Source: Buxus sempervirens
Lineage: Eukaryota; Streptophyta; Magnoliopsida; Buxales; Buxaceae
Reading direction: 5' to 3'
DNA: 64,000 bases
Assembly: GCA_947561395.2 (NCBI GenBank)
Contig: OX387187.1
Coordinates: 28,005,829-28,069,828, forward strand
Below the pieces are notes generated by a model. It saw only the letters and a program-made list of their open reading frames with translations, searched no databases and was not told where the DNA came from. Numbering within the stretch: the stretch's first letter is position 1; each line of letters opens with the position of its first letter. Below, one piece after another: positions 34,179-47,150 of the stretch. Position numbers and translations under genes: made by a program.

Positions 34179-34789
34179 TGGCCAGAACAAAATGTAAATT
34201 TTTGAAAATTGTTGCTATGAGTGCAAATTTGGAATATCACTAAATTAAAATCGTCTAGAACATACAACGGCCTCTTCATTGGTCCCTTGAATTTGGAAAA
34301 AAGAACTTTTATTTTTAAGATATAATGAGCCAATTACAAGCTCGTTGTATTTGTGGTTGTATAATCCTTGTTGTAGATGATGTGCGCTCAAATATCACAC
34401 ACACTGTTGCGTATATATGGATGTGTAAATGTGTGTGTATTAAATAATTTAGTTAAGAACAAATTCACACTATCAAATGTTAATAAAGTTTTGTTTTATA
34501 ATTAATTACATAACTAAAAAATGTGAAAGAAGGAGAAGAAAACATTGGTACATATACACACATAACTACTCACTCACAAATATGAATTGGTGTGTGTATA
34601 TAAACTCATTCAACTTTGGGTTTGGGTTATACCGCATGAACTCGAACCCAAACCAAACTCAATTTTGGGCTAGAAATGAAACCCAGCCCAAACCCAAACC
34701 CAAACTCAATGCTTAGTTCAGGCTATTATTTGGGTTAGGTTGGACGAGCTTTCGGCGATTCGGGTTAGATTTACAATTCTAAATATGAC

Positions 34790-34925
34790 GTGGCGCATCG
34801 ACTAAGTGGTATGTAGATTTTGAAAGGAGGAAGGATCTACTGGTAAGACCAACTAGTGTTCAAAACCCGATGAGATAATAATTTTCATACGGGTAGCCTT
34901 TTCTAGTCAACCTCGCATTTGGAAA
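34790..34925 (+). mobile_element. Possible SINE-like sequence
   Basis: GTGGCGCATCGACTAAGTGGTA could hold an A-box, and TGTTCAAAACCC is one mismatch from a Pol III B-box. No A tail or target duplication was found, so this rests only on the promoter-like motifs. Confidence 0.3.
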
Positions 34926-36071
34926 CACATTTTCTCTACTCCTAGAATCCGGTGGTACTGTGCTACCACTAGGATGCAGGCCCCAATTGAAACGGAGCAT
35001 CCATCCGTGAGAACTTTTCCTCTAGTGCCACACCAAGGTACCCGAATGAAACGGACGGATGGATGCCTGTATCACTAGGGAGGCCCACACCCACTAACCC
35101 CATCCTCGCCAATGGTAGCACTGCACCACCGACAGTAGCACACTAGAGGAATCGCCTTCTCCATCCATCCATTTCATGCTGATACCACTGACTGAGGGGT
35201 AGCAATATCCAAAAGCAAAGACATTTCATCTGGGTTAATTGGATGGTGCTTCCCAAAATCACCCCTTGCTTTTAATTCTACTAAGGGATTGCATGCGCTA
35301 CGTGCATAGCAAATTACAAACTCCTAATTTGTAAATGTTTTTGTGGGGCTCACTTAGAAAACATCTCATGTTAAAATCGATCGCATGCTATTGTATCTGG
35401 TTAGTTTTGTTGATGTGGCATAACAAACTTGTAAAATGAGGAAAAACTGAGGGGCAATTTGGGCACGGATTGCCAGGAAGAATCTCTCATATTCCTTTTA
35501 TATATTAGTATAGATTTATTTTTATCTCTTAGTTAATTACCTACAAATATATAACTACCTCTTAGGGGGCGTTTGGTGGGCATTATAGAATCTAGATTTT
35601 AGTAGAATCCGATTCCATAATCCAAAAGGTGTGTTTGGTTGGGATTTTAAGGCCGGATTCTACTATCCGATTGTATAATCAAGCCCATAATTAGAATCTA
35701 CTTTTTTTTTTTGTGATTATAGGGATTATGGACATTGGTACTAATATTTCCAAAAGCTGTGATTCTAGAGATTATGTATAACATATTATAATAAATAATA
35801 ACATTATAAGTATTATAATATAATATATTCTATTATATGATATATAATTGATAATACAATATAAAATTATATTACATGTAATAAAAATATCATTATTATA
35901 TTATATATAATAAATTATAAATTTCAATATAATGTACATTATAATTAATTATTATTATTATATATTATTATAATAATAACAAATTATAATATAACTTATA
36001 TTAGAATTTATGTTATAATAAACAAAAATTTTATTATATTATTATTATTATAATAAACATCTAATTATATC

Positions 36072-36106
<35 letters not shown>

Positions 36107-36169
36107 TATAATATAATAAATTTATTATAATATTATGTTTATAATATCATAATAAATTTATTATATTAT

Positions 36170-38264
36170 TGTGGGAACATGGCCCATGAGGGTCGGTGAG
36201 GGTCAATGGAGTCGCCACCATCCATGGTTCGATTTCGGGTGTGGATGGGCACCAAGAAAAATTAATTAATCTCATGGGAGTTTCAAATTTGATTCAACCA
36301 GATTTCTGGGTTAGGGGGTTCAATTAAGTGGTTGGGAAGGTGTTAAGCACCCAACCACCCCTGGCTCAATGAACCAGTTACCTTATCTAGATTTCACCCT
36401 GAAAAGAATTATTTATTCACAATTTCAAATTTTTAAATATTTACAAATACTAAGGAAAGTTCCTAAGTTTGTTAAATTTTATACAAGATAATTATTTCTA
36501 AAATCCTAATATTTACAAATTTTAAATTATTAAAAAGGAAAGTTTCTAAATCTAAATTTATTAAAAAGGAAAGTTTCTAATTTTCTAAATGTTTCTAAAT
36601 TTGATAATATACAAATCTAAAAAAAGAAAATTTTCTAAGTTGGTTAAATTTTATACAAGGTAATTATTTCTAAATATTTAAAAAGGAAAGTTTCTAATGT
36701 TCTAAAAAAGGAAAATTTCTAATTTTCTAAATGTTTCTAAATTTGATAATATAAAAATCCTAAAATGGAAATATTTCTAAATTTATTAGATTTTATACAA
36801 GAGAATTTGTTTCTAAAATTTTAATATTTACAAATTTCTAATCTAATAAAAAGGAAAGCTTTTAAATTAAATATACCAAAAAGGAAAGTTTCTAATACAA
36901 ATCCTAAAAAAGAAACATTTCTAAATTTGCTACCCTACACAAATCTTAAATTTTCTAAATGTTACTACATGTGCAAACCCTAAAAATACATACACGTCCT
37001 AAAAAGGAAAATTTTTAAGTTTCTAGATTTTATACATAGGAAAATGATAAGAATTTTAAAGGAACAGAATCCAATTATCTAAAGCCCAATATACTAATCT
37101 TAGCTAACTGTAGGCATACACAAGGATCAAAGAATTGCAATACATCTCGTTAGAATTAATTAATCAGATTTGAGCATGATAGCCAATTTAACAAACTCTA
37201 TGAATATGTTAAAAACACTCAATAGATCAACCAAAACTTTCTATGAACATATTTTATATCATTGCAACAGTCGATACAAAAATTCTCTTTTGAACAAAAT
37301 AAATAATTACTGTACACAAATAAATTTTCCGATTACTAGAATTAGCAACAGAAGCATAAGTTTGGAAGTTGGTAGTGGCCTACCTGAGTTCAAGAGAGTA
37401 AGAAGAACAGATGAAAAACAATCGTTTGTAGCAGAAAAGTGAACTGCCGATTGCTGGACTGCCGCTAGAGAGTGAAAGTACTATGTGCAGATGCTGCTGT
37501 AACCAGGAGAGGATGAGCGACTTAGAGAGCAATGAGCATCGGGTTGACGCCAACAGTAGCCACAACAGACAGCTGCTAAGCCAAAGAGATGGTGCAAGAG
37601 AGGGAGAGGTGGCTTGCGACAATGAGCGAGAGAGATTGAGAGCGAGAGAGAGGTTGAGGGTTTTTCTGCTCAGGTTCCGTTTTCTCCCCAGAATCGATGA
37701 AAAGTTTTTTTCGTACCCTTTCGAAATGGTGGAAGCCTCCATTTTATAGAGGCGACTTGCCTCCGGTAGGTTCGAGAGAGAATCACAGCAAAAGGGAAAG
37801 AAGAAATCTTTCCTCTTAGGAAGTTTCTAATCTAGAAAAGAAGAGAGGGAGAATAGAGAGCAAATAGCAAGAAAAGAGAGGGAGAACAATAGATTGGAAC
37901 GACTGTCACCAGTCGTTTGGAAACTTTCCAAAGTTTGAAATGATTTGTTAAATCCTTCTACAAAACCTTCTATTCCCCTCTTAATCAACTTTTTTAAACG
38001 TGGGAAACAATTTGGAGTGGTTTCCCCCTGATTTGGGTTGCAAAATAGCAACCCACGGTTGAAAATAGAAAGTGGATGTTCGTTGGAAACTTGGGGTCAG
38101 GTTTTGTAAATTTGAAAAATTAATTCCCTTTCTGTTATTTTAAAAAGTTCAGGGTGCAAAAATTAATTTTGAAAATTTCACTTTTCCCCAGTTTTCCAAC
38201 TTTTATTTCAAAAAGTTCATTTTTCTGTTTTGCAAATTAAACCCCCAAAATTGTGGTTCTGACA
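36170..38264 (-). repeat. Solo LTR, second family (2095 bp)
   Basis: The exact 5-bp duplication ATTAT lies at 36165-36169 and 38265-38269. On the minus strand it runs from TGTCAGAACCACAATTTTGG to ATGTTCCCACA. It holds many degenerate GGAAAGTTTCTAAAT units (36450-36960). Near its end it has the same TGGCGACTCC word (36208-36217 reversed) as the giant LTR family. No internal domain. GA-rich DNA at 37,600-37,660 and a short leader give reading frames without recognised products. Confidence 0.9.
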
Positions 38265-38299
38265 ATTATAATATATTGTAATAAAATTAATAGTATAAT

Positions 38300-38308
<9 letters not shown>

Positions 38309-38369
<61 letters not shown>
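38309..38369. repeat. (TA)n microsatellite
   Basis: About 30 TA dinucleotides inside the AT-rich Harbinger element. A shorter tract lies at about 36077-36103. Confidence 0.95.
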
Positions 38370-38374
<5 letters not shown>

Positions 38375-39639
38375 TTAATATAATAAGATTCTATAAATTA
38401 TAATATAACTTATATTAGAATTTATGTTATAATAAACATAAATTATATTATAGTATTATTATAATAAATATATTATTATATTAATAATATTATATGTTAT
38501 AATATTAAACATATTAATATATTATATATTTTAAACATATTAATATATTAATATTAACAATATTATATTGTAATAATAAGCATATTATAATAACATTATA
38601 TACACATATATTTTAGTATATTAATATATTATATCTAATATAATAATATTCAAATTTAATATTATAATATATTATATTTTATTAAATTTAGTATTACAAT
38701 AAATTTATTGTAATATTATATATAATATACATAAATTTTGAGTTACAATAAACATAAATTATACTAATATAATATAGTTTATATTATAATATATATAATA
38801 TTTTATTATTATATTATTATAATATTATTAAAGTAATAGTAGTGTTATTGTATTACACATAATATAAATGATATTATTATTATATTATATTATTTTTTAT
38901 GTAATTTTTAATAAAAAAACTCAGAATTTAATCTCAATAATCAATGTCAACCAAACAAGATTCCAAATTCTAATTTAAAAATCTGAGTTCACAATCCAAA
39001 TTATCCAAATAGGATTTTGGTTTTCTAAAATTGAGGAAATATAATCTGGGTTATAGAATCTAGGATTAGAATCCTAATCCAAATTCTATAATGCCCATCA
39101 AACACCACCTTATTGTTCAAAATATCCTTATTTTTTGCTATGCACGTAGCACGTCTTTCCCCTAGCACTTACAGAAACTAGGCAGTAGATACAATTATGA
39201 GATCCAACCCAAGATATGCTAAGGGTGATTCTAAAATATGAGACTATAATCAAAGTCTTATCCTCCGTTTGGTTATCGACAAGTAGCGACAAAGGGAACA
39301 TGAGTTTTTGGAGAACGTTTTTCGGATTTCCCAATGTTTTCATAATGCTTTTAAGTTGTCCAAAGTTTCTTGAGCAACACTTTTCCCATGAATTCCATAC
39401 CTTTTCTTGCAATCCAAATGGATGTAGGATGTAAGAAACTTCACATTTCTTACAATCTTCGATATTATCTGGATTTCCAAACATGCCTTAGTTTGGCCCA
39501 AATCAAGATTGTGAAGGATCAGATATAGTTCAATCTAATATTACTAGTAGTGGCACGGGCCCTTTATCTGTTGGAGCCTAAAGTTAGAAGATCTGTTGGA
39601 GCATCTATCGATATTTGCCATGTGTCCCTAATTCATTAT

Positions 39640-39862
39640 TGGGTATAAACAAATTCATCACTGAGTACAATCCACTTATCAAGGTTACAACCTAGTTTAT
39701 CATAAGATACAATTCAACTCATTGTGGGTACAACCCAATTCATCATTGGTACATGCCAGTTAATCATAGGGTACAACTCAACTCTTATCATGGGTATAAC
39801 CTCACTCATCATAAGGTACAACCTAACTTATCGTTGGGTACAACCCATTTCATAATAATAAG
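39640..39862. repeat. Degenerate tandem repeat, unit ~26 bp
   Basis: About eight degenerate copies of CATCATAGGGTACAACYCAACTCAT. No coding meaning. Confidence 0.75.
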
Positions 39863-40197
39863 TTGGCATGATGAGTGAGTGGGGCACGTCGCGAAGATCG
39901 GTAGATGCTCTTTCCACGCAAAAGGCTCTGGCTGATGTGAGGGCGGTGGCACGTGCATTACGCACGTCCTGAACCCAATAACTGAAACATAGAAGTAGGG
40001 GTGGCGTTTAAATTTAAAAGTGAAAAGAGGTAAATATGGTGGTTATAGTTTCGGATTCTTTTGGTTGTGGAGGATCATTTTTGGAAGAAAAAAAAAAGAG
40101 GGTGAATCTGAGAAATATTCTCCAGTTGACTTTACTAATAATAAAAATATAAGTTCAAAATCCATAGCATATGTTAAGGAAACACACTCATGGCACA

Positions 40198-41648
40198 TCA
40201 CAGCCTGAAGACGTGAACATCCATGACATCACCTTTTGCTTTGCTTTTTGCATTCAGCTCGAATAAGCAAACGTCGCCTTTTCGCAGCTCATTTGCCGTC
40301 CAAAAAGCTCTCCAACCGCCGCACATGTTTTCCCGGCGATGACTGCCGCTAAGTCCCCGAGAGACAAGCTTCACCGGCCATGTCTTTCTTCTTGGATCTC
40401 TAAGTGTGAGGCAGTGCTCCTCAGATAATTCTCTACAGAAAATTTCAGTGGTATGTTCTGTACCCATAATCGAACCAGTGGTCAGATCCCATTTAGCTAA
40501 TCGGTTGAACCGTAACCGTACCAAGAGGAGAGGAGATTGACTCACCATTGAACGCTTGAGACGGGAAAGACGAGAAGCATTCATCGAGGCTATAACATGT
40601 GGATTTTTGGGAGTGTAAGAAGCAGCTGCTTCCATTGGGTTTGTTCCTATGTAACAAACAGTTCATGTATCAAACAAAGAAAACCACAAAGCGAATTAGA
40701 TTCAATTTCGCTATCAGAAACAATGTTTTTAACCCGAGCTATATCACTTGATCCAGTAAAGATGCCAACCTGGTTCAACCGGGTTAAGCCACAAATTTGA
40801 CAAATCCTAACCTGCCCCTATAAGTGTTTAGATAAAATATGTTAATTAATATATTATTTATAAAACATTCATTTTCATACGAAAAATAAATAAATAAATA
40901 AATATATATAAGTACATCTATAAGTACCAAGCCCTAAAAAGTAGGGGCGAATTACCATCCCTAGGTTCCTAGAGCTTGGAGAACCAGAAGACAATGTACA
41001 TAAATAAATAATTAAGAGAAACAAACTAATAATCCAAAAGTTCCTGAGCATAAGATATTAGATCTTGCCTTGATAATTCAGTGATTAAAAATCAGATTGG
41101 ACCGGCTGGGCCACTAACTACCAATAGGATATCTTCATGGTTCAGTTAAAACCCAGGTTTGTCTAATTAACTTAAACTAGATGAATTTGTGAAAATAAGG
41201 TTTGAACTAAAAATATATATAAATAAAAATTTTGGGTATTGACTAGATTGAGTAGGGCATTTTGCAATTTGTTTATTTTTTCTTTATTATGTATTATCAG
41301 GCATCTGCTTGTTCTATTGGTTTGGTCACTGGTTAAAATGGTTCGACCCAGGAGCATCCTAATCAGTCTAACTGCAAGTTGGGATTTTAAAACCAAAGCT
41401 TAGTTGGTCCAATTAGTCTAAGGCAGTTTGAAACCAATGGTTCAACAGGTGGGTTTACATCGAACCAATCGGTTCGAATCCAATCCACTTCGAGCCCCAT
41501 TCATGAGAGAAGGAATAGCAAATGAACTAATAAATCAAGAAATTTTTTTTTTTACTTACTCTTGGGTTTGTCATTCTTTGTTTTCTGACTACTTAGTCTC
41601 TTGGGCAAGAGAAGGGAACTCTCTTTCACAGGTAGTTGAGTCAAAGAG
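40198..41648 (-). pseudogene. B3 (REM-type) gene, copy 2: second B3 domain and a remnant of exon 2
   Basis: Segmental duplicate of 3464-5221. It keeps the equivalent of exon 3 (to 40546), the 88-bp intron (40458-40545, GTGAGT...ACAG), exon 4 from 40457 to the natural stop (MDVHVFRL end), and a remnant of exon 2 at 41589-41648 (STCEREFPSLAQ-like), whose frame has a stop just inside. Exon 1 and most of B3 domain 1 are gone; homology stops at 41648. Relative to copy 1, four bases are missing near 40,420-40,425. Spliced, this shifts the frame in exon 4. With the intron retained (88 = 3n+1) the frame is restored, giving a 145-codon open frame over the unspliced DNA. The usual start is missing, so it is most likely a pseudogene. 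Confidence 0.85.
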
Positions 41649-42105
41649 GGGCGCTCGGATCCTCTGTGAAGCGCATCCTCTATGAGGCAACGCATCGTCT
41701 GTGAAGCGCAATCCAACGGACCAGAATAAGCGAAGGGTAGTAGCGTAATTTTGAATGAAACGCTTAAAAACTATTAAAATTCTCCTCGGCTTTGTCCTCA
41801 GCAATCTCCTCGTCTCGATGAAAACGTGCGAAACATTTTATTTAATTTAGGATCCTCTCCACGTCCGCACCTTACCCAACATTTCTGGACCTTCTTCGTC
41901 TTCGTCATCCTCATCGCATACGAAAAGGACAGGATCATACTCCATTTGCTTCACAGAGGTTTCCCTTTATTACAAACGCGCGCGCCCACTTGACGAAAGA
42001 AAGGGACCACCACCATCACAAGAACTTCGTAAGAGAGGGACCACCACGACAACCACCAGCCTCATTGAAAGACAACTGTAAGCCCTAATTTAATTTTATA
42101 ATATA
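41649..42105. mobile_element. Left edge of the large composite element
   Basis: The B3 duplicate is cut exactly at GAGTCAAAG and replaced by GGGGCGCTCGGATCCTCTG, followed by short repeats (TCTGTGAAGCGCA twice, GGATCCTCT twice). A G-rich terminus that cuts a gene fits a MULE end. The matching terminus and the 9-bp duplication are not in the window, so the boundary call rests on the broken homology alone. Confidence 0.45.
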
Positions 42106-43070
42106 ATGACCAAATGTATACATAAGGAGCCATGGGTACCAGGAGAAATAAGCCAAAGGTACTGCTCCAAATAACGATGGGTACCTGCCGAGTTAAGCTT
42201 TAGGTACGCCCGAAGAGCTCCCCAAAAAACATTTTCGTAGTCAACAAATAAACCTATGGTACCCTCCAAATAAGCATTAGCTCATCCCATTTAATTCACA
42301 GGCACCCCCAAATAAAGCGTAGGTACCCCCAGTCAAATAACCCATAAGTACGCCCCACAAATCAGATTAAGGTACCCCACTCTAAGCCCAAGGTACCGCA
42401 TATAAGCCTAAGGTGGCTCCCATATAAACCTAAGGTACCCCATGGTAAGCCAAACCCACTCACCAAAATTAGCCTAAGGTACCCCCTAAACCTACAGTAC
42501 CCACAATATAAGCCCAAGGTATCCCCAATATAAGGCTAAGGTACTTCCTGAAATCGTGATTCGGCGATTTGTCCTGAGACCTAATCGCTACAAAACAGAG
42601 ACAATGTTTCACTGCTTACAGTTAATCGCAAATCCGCGATTAGTCGTCTGATTAATCGCCACACCTAATCACCAGGTCACGATTAATCCTGTACTTAATC
42701 GTGATGAAAATCTTGGGAAGTAAGGCTTAGATTCCTCTCCCCTCCCCAATTAATTCATAATTGGTGGGTTACCCAAGGCTTATGGGGCTGGTACCTAAGG
42801 CTCACTTGTTTGTACCAAGGCATTTTTGGGGTGTACCTAGAACATTTTGGGGGGGGGGGGGGGGGGGGGGATATTTGGGGATACCCAAGGCTTATTTGTG
42901 GGGTACAAAAGCCTTATTTTGTTGGGGGTACCTAAGGCTTAATTGGGTTTTGGTAAGCCAATTTGTAGGTGTAGGTAAACCAATTTAGGGGGCCTATTTG
43001 TGGGTACCCAATTCTTATTTGTGGGGTACAAAATGCATATTTGTGGGGTACGTAAGGCGTATTTCAATTT
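42106..43070. repeat. GGTACC cassette 1: opposing arrays around an ATTAATCGC core
   Basis: Left arm 42106-42560 carries units like AAGCCTAAGGTACCCC. The core 42545-42710 has repeated GATTAATCGC and GCGATT words. Right arm 42770-43065 carries units in the opposite sense, GGGGTACCTAAGGCTTATTTG. There is a G-homopolymer at about 42851-42870. The arms can pair over hundreds of bases. The cassette lies directly upstream of the Ulp1-like gene. Confidence 0.85.
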
Positions 43071-43153
43071 ACATTTTGATTTTATAGATGGCACATGTAA
43101 ATAGTCACATTGCAAAGTTTTTTTTATCAATTTGTGTATTTATTTGTAGATAA

Positions 43154-44952
43154 ATGGCACCAAGCGGGGAAGGAGTTTGCAATAGATGTACTCCTCAACG
43201 ACTGCTAAAAATTATCGAAAGGTTGAACGAGTCCCAGAGGCTAGCTGTTAGAGAAATTGGGCTGGGAAGCCTTCTTGATATGACGATTAAACACTGTTAT
43301 AAGGGCAACATTGTGTCCTTATTGGCTTCATTTGATCCCGATAAATGTTACCTTGAAGTAAGTGGAAGGACGTTTGATATATCACCTCCTGATGTTCAGC
43401 GGATATTGGGGGTGACCTCTGCCGGGGAGATTATAGAAATCGATGAGGTGGAAAACGACCTCACAGAATTAAATAAAATGTATTGTGATAATAAGGGTAA
43501 AATACCTTTAGGAGAGCTAGAGAGAAGACTGCAAGAGAAGGAGACGGCGGATGAAGATTTTTTGAGGCTTTTTGTATTGCTTGCATTGGGCTCATTTTTA
43601 TGCCCTCAAGCTAAGCTGGAGGCCAGCACAAAGTTCTTAAATCTCGTAATGGATATGGAGGGACTCCGTACCCTCAACTGGTCGAAGTTAGTTCTTGATT
43701 GGCTCATTGCCGCAATCCGCCGATACAAGGAGAAGCACCAAATATATGTCGGTGGTTGTTTGGTTTTTCTAAAGGTAAATTATTGTTATACACACATTTC
43801 ATATATTTGGTATGCTTAAATTGTAATGGAAGAAATGTTTACTCAATCGCAGATGTTCTATTATGAATGTTTACGCATGGATGGGAGCGTGATAGACTTG
43901 GATGCAACAGCTCCTCTCATCACCGTGTGGAATGATGAGGATGTGTTGGAGAGGGAGAAAGAAGGAAAGGAAAAGGACATGAAAACTCTAGAACATATTG
44001 AATATGAAAATGTTCCGGAGTCCGATAAATTAAAGGGGAGGAAGAAGGTATATTATATTATATTGTATTTATATTTTCGAATAGGGGGTACTCAATATCA
44101 ATATTCATTATACGTACATGGACATAAATTTTACTTCATTGTGTGTTTTAGCAGGATAAATTGAGGGCAGCGATAAAGAAGCTAACGAAGGTAGTTGCTG
44201 CCCTTCAGCGTGAGGTAGCCGAATCCCCGAGATTGAGGCTTTGGAGAAGGAGGTAATGGAATTCGGTTTTTGTCATTATTCATTATAAGTTCCAGATCTT
44301 ATAGAAATGCAAATGTTTGTGGTTTGATTTGTTTAGGTGGAGAAATTGAAGTTGATGATAAGCAATCTTGAATTAGGGCAAGCTGAATTAAGAGAGATGG
44401 TTCTCGAGCTTGTTGGATATGCTCGTGACTACCGAAGCTACTCTACCCCTGAATGTCCACATGAACCATTTGAGGTTCCAGTGAACGTTGCTTCTGCACC
44501 GGAGGGCCCTTGCCCAGTGTCTCCGATGGAAGATATTGAACTTAGGGCGGAATGTATCCCGGATCTAACAGCGGGAGAATATGAAGGGTCAATCGTTCCA
44601 TTTCAACCCGTTGAAGCTCCGAGATTGAAACGAATGAAGGTGCCCGGCAGAGCAAAAAGGAGTCCTTTTACAACAATCACCGGGGAGAAAAAGAAGAGGG
44701 CCAGAAAGAGTAAGCAATCGCTTGATGCCGAGAGGCCAACGCAAACGATAAGTAGTATATAATTGGATGTCTAATTGCATGTCAACCATTCATGTAAAAC
44801 TTTACTATAGTAGATTGAAGAGCAAAATTGTCGATGTAATGATCGTGTAACCTACATGAAATATATTTCAGGTGCCATCTGGCAATGATCAACGTGCGGA
44901 GGCTAGGTTGTTGCTGGATCTGAACATTGCAGATCCGGCCATACAGCCATTG
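43154..44952 (+). CDS. Ulp1-like (C48) transposon gene, N-terminal exons
   Basis: Exon 1 is 43154-43774 (207 codons; ATG after GATAA), exon 2 43853-44047, exon 3 from 44155, exon 4 44337 to ~44747, exon 5 44872-44952; all use GT-AG. Exon 1 has the region found in front of plant Ulp1-type protease genes carried by transposons: a CTPQRLLKIIERL start, then DPDKCYLEVSGRTFDISPPDVQRILGV and GSFLCP. Exons 3-4 look like a coiled coil (VEKLKLMISNLELGQAELRE) followed by a basic tail (KKKRARKSKQ). In exon 3 one base appears missing near 44225: the frame before it and the EIEALEKE frame after it do not match. The gene resumes at 48419 after the solo LTR in the intron. The function of the N-terminal region is unknown. 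Confidence 0.7.
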
Positions 44953-46067
44953 GTATGTTTGTTCTCAGTTTTTCTAAAGGAATTGTTTTATGTTTTTCGG
45001 TTAGAATTAGGTTTGTGCGCACCTAAATCTGGCCTAGATCGCACACCGGGTGCACTTTTAGTGCGTGCCACGGGACTTTTTGGAGTCGCCACTGCCTGAG
45101 AGTGCAGGCAGACACGGGTTTGACCTAACCGGGTCTATTTTGGTCTGCGGCTTGAGATTCTGGCTAAGTGCTCGGTTACGGTCCGGGGAAGTCCTAAAGA
45201 CACCCCGGTTCGCCCCGCCGGTCTGACGGGTCCCTCGGGTCTCCCTGGTTTTTGAGTCAAGTTCACCCTTTCCTAGGCCAGCATTCTACCTTATTGGGTC
45301 TGGCGGGGCCCTCTGAAAGTGTGGGTCCCTTTTATTTGATTTTATCTTTTTATTTTAGTGGAGTGGGTTGGATCCGGGTCCTGTTGGAAGACCCATGGGT
45401 GGCCAAGGTTGGGCCTGGGGGCCCAGTAGGGTTATTGGGTAACCCTATTTTGGTTATTTACTTAGCATATTTATTTACATTTTTATTTGGGCTTGATGGG
45501 CTTGGATTTGGCCCATTAGCCTAGGATCAAGTGGCCTTGGGCCCGTTTTGTTGAAAACGGGCCTGGTTTGGGCCGGTCTAAGGTGGGCCCCACAAGTGGG
45601 CCCATGGGGATCTTGGTGGGCCTATCTAGGCCTACAGTCCAAAAGTGGACTTAAAACAGTCCAAATTACTTAAGAGGCTGGTTCAGGTCGGGTTTGGATC
45701 CAACCGGGTCAAAAAAGTTACTTTTTATGTTTTTATGAACTAACCGCACTTACTCTGCGGTTTGGTTAGAACCGCAGACTGCAGAGTAACTGCGGTCATG
45801 CCTAAACCGCTTTGAGTATGGGGTTTTTACAAAAATTCTGCTGCTTTGCTACATTTTCAATTGGGATCGACTCGGCTGCTTCCCTAGGTGTTCCGGACAA
45901 CCTCCGTGGGGATTCCAGTGCCTTCGGGATTCTCCACTTTCTTCCTTTGGCCTAAAAGGCCACTTTTCTTCTTTCCTTCTATATTCCTTGAAATCATGGG
46001 CTTTCTTCCTTTTTTTTTTTCCAAATACAGCCATCATCCAAGCGGGAAAAGGGGATGTTGCAGGGGT

Positions 46068-46267
46068 NNNNNNNNNNNNNNNNNNNNNNNNNNNNNNNNN
46101 NNNNNNNNNNNNNNNNNNNNNNNNNNNNNNNNNNNNNNNNNNNNNNNNNNNNNNNNNNNNNNNNNNNNNNNNNNNNNNNNNNNNNNNNNNNNNNNNNNNN
46201 NNNNNNNNNNNNNNNNNNNNNNNNNNNNNNNNNNNNNNNNNNNNNNNNNNNNNNNNNNNNNNNNNNN
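46068..46267. other. Assembly gap (200 N)
   Basis: Exactly 200 N. The 292 bp to the left (45776-46067) and the 291 bp to the right (46268-46558) are almost identical, differing only by single-base indels. The two contig ends probably overlap and were not merged. Confidence 0.98.
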
Positions 46268-47150
46268 AGACTGCAGAGTAACTGCGGTCATGCCTAAACC
46301 GCTTTGAGTATGGGGTTTTTACAAAAATTCTGCTGCTTTGCTACATTTTCAATTGGGATCGACTCGGCTGCTTCCCTAGGTGTTCCGGCAACCTCCCGTG
46401 GGGATTCCAGTGCCTTCGGGATTCTCCACTTTCTTCCTTTGGCCTAAAAGGCCACTTTCTTCTTTCCTTCTATATTCCTTGAAATCATGGGCTTTCTTCC
46501 TTTTTTTTTTTCCAAATACAGCCATCATCCAAGCGGGAAAAGGGGATGTTGCAGGGGTGATCTAAAGAGGATAAATTCCTCTCATGTTTCCAAACTAAAT
46601 CAATGAATGGATCCATGACATTTCCATATTTTTTTATGAATCTATTTCTTCTCTTTTTCCTATTGAAGCTCTCATTCTCATGAAGAAATCTCATCAAAAA
46701 TGAACAAGTGGATTAGTAGACAATGCATTGAAGTAGTAAAAAGGTAGGATTCTTTACATAAAGAAACTCACGAAAATATTGAAGAAGAAGTTATTAGAAA
46801 CATTACCACGTTCAACTTTCTTGTTTTGTTGGTGTGGAGGTCCTCCGGGGATTTCGGCAGCGCTTCTGCGTCTCCTCCAGTATTCTAAATTGGTTTTGGC
46901 AAAGGTTTGATGGGTTTATCTATGCTAATAGGCTGAATGGGAAAAAGGTTTAGACAAGATTTTGGCAGTATGAGGGTATTCCTTGGTTTTGGGTATAGGG
47001 GGACCATAGCATGGGGACAGGGTTTGGACGTGGGAACACTGAGGAAGAAGACAGAGGAAGCCTGGAGGCTTGGCTCCTTTTGAAGAGAAAACAAGGAGGG
47101 AGAGAGAAAGGAGAGAGATCAGGTGTCTTTTGAAGAACAAGTCGACCCCT

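Larger units (their letters stand above)
35565..39109. mobile_element. AT-rich PIF/Harbinger-type transposon containing a solo LTR
   Basis: Terminal inverted repeats: left GGGGGCGTTTGGTGGGCATTATAGAAT; right, reverse-complemented, GGTGGTGTTTGATGGGCATTATAGAAT. The target duplication is TTA (35562-35564 and 39110-39112). The interior is almost pure ATTATAATA-type sequence. A 2095-bp solo LTR sits at 36170-38264; without it the element is ~1.45 kb. No transposase, so non-autonomous. The related AATTCTAATCC words suggest the same broad group as the 25024 element. Confidence 0.85.

Noticed and set aside
39262-39486. Possible MITE with TTA flanks (TCCTCCGTTTGG ... CCAAACATGCC)
   Set aside because: Only GTTTGG matches between the proposed termini; not enough to call an inverted repeat.
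40198-40635. Intact single-exon 145-codon B3 gene
   Set aside because: Comparison with copy 1 shows that the first Met is internal, that 88 bp of the frame is intron, and that exon 4 has a 4-bp deletion.
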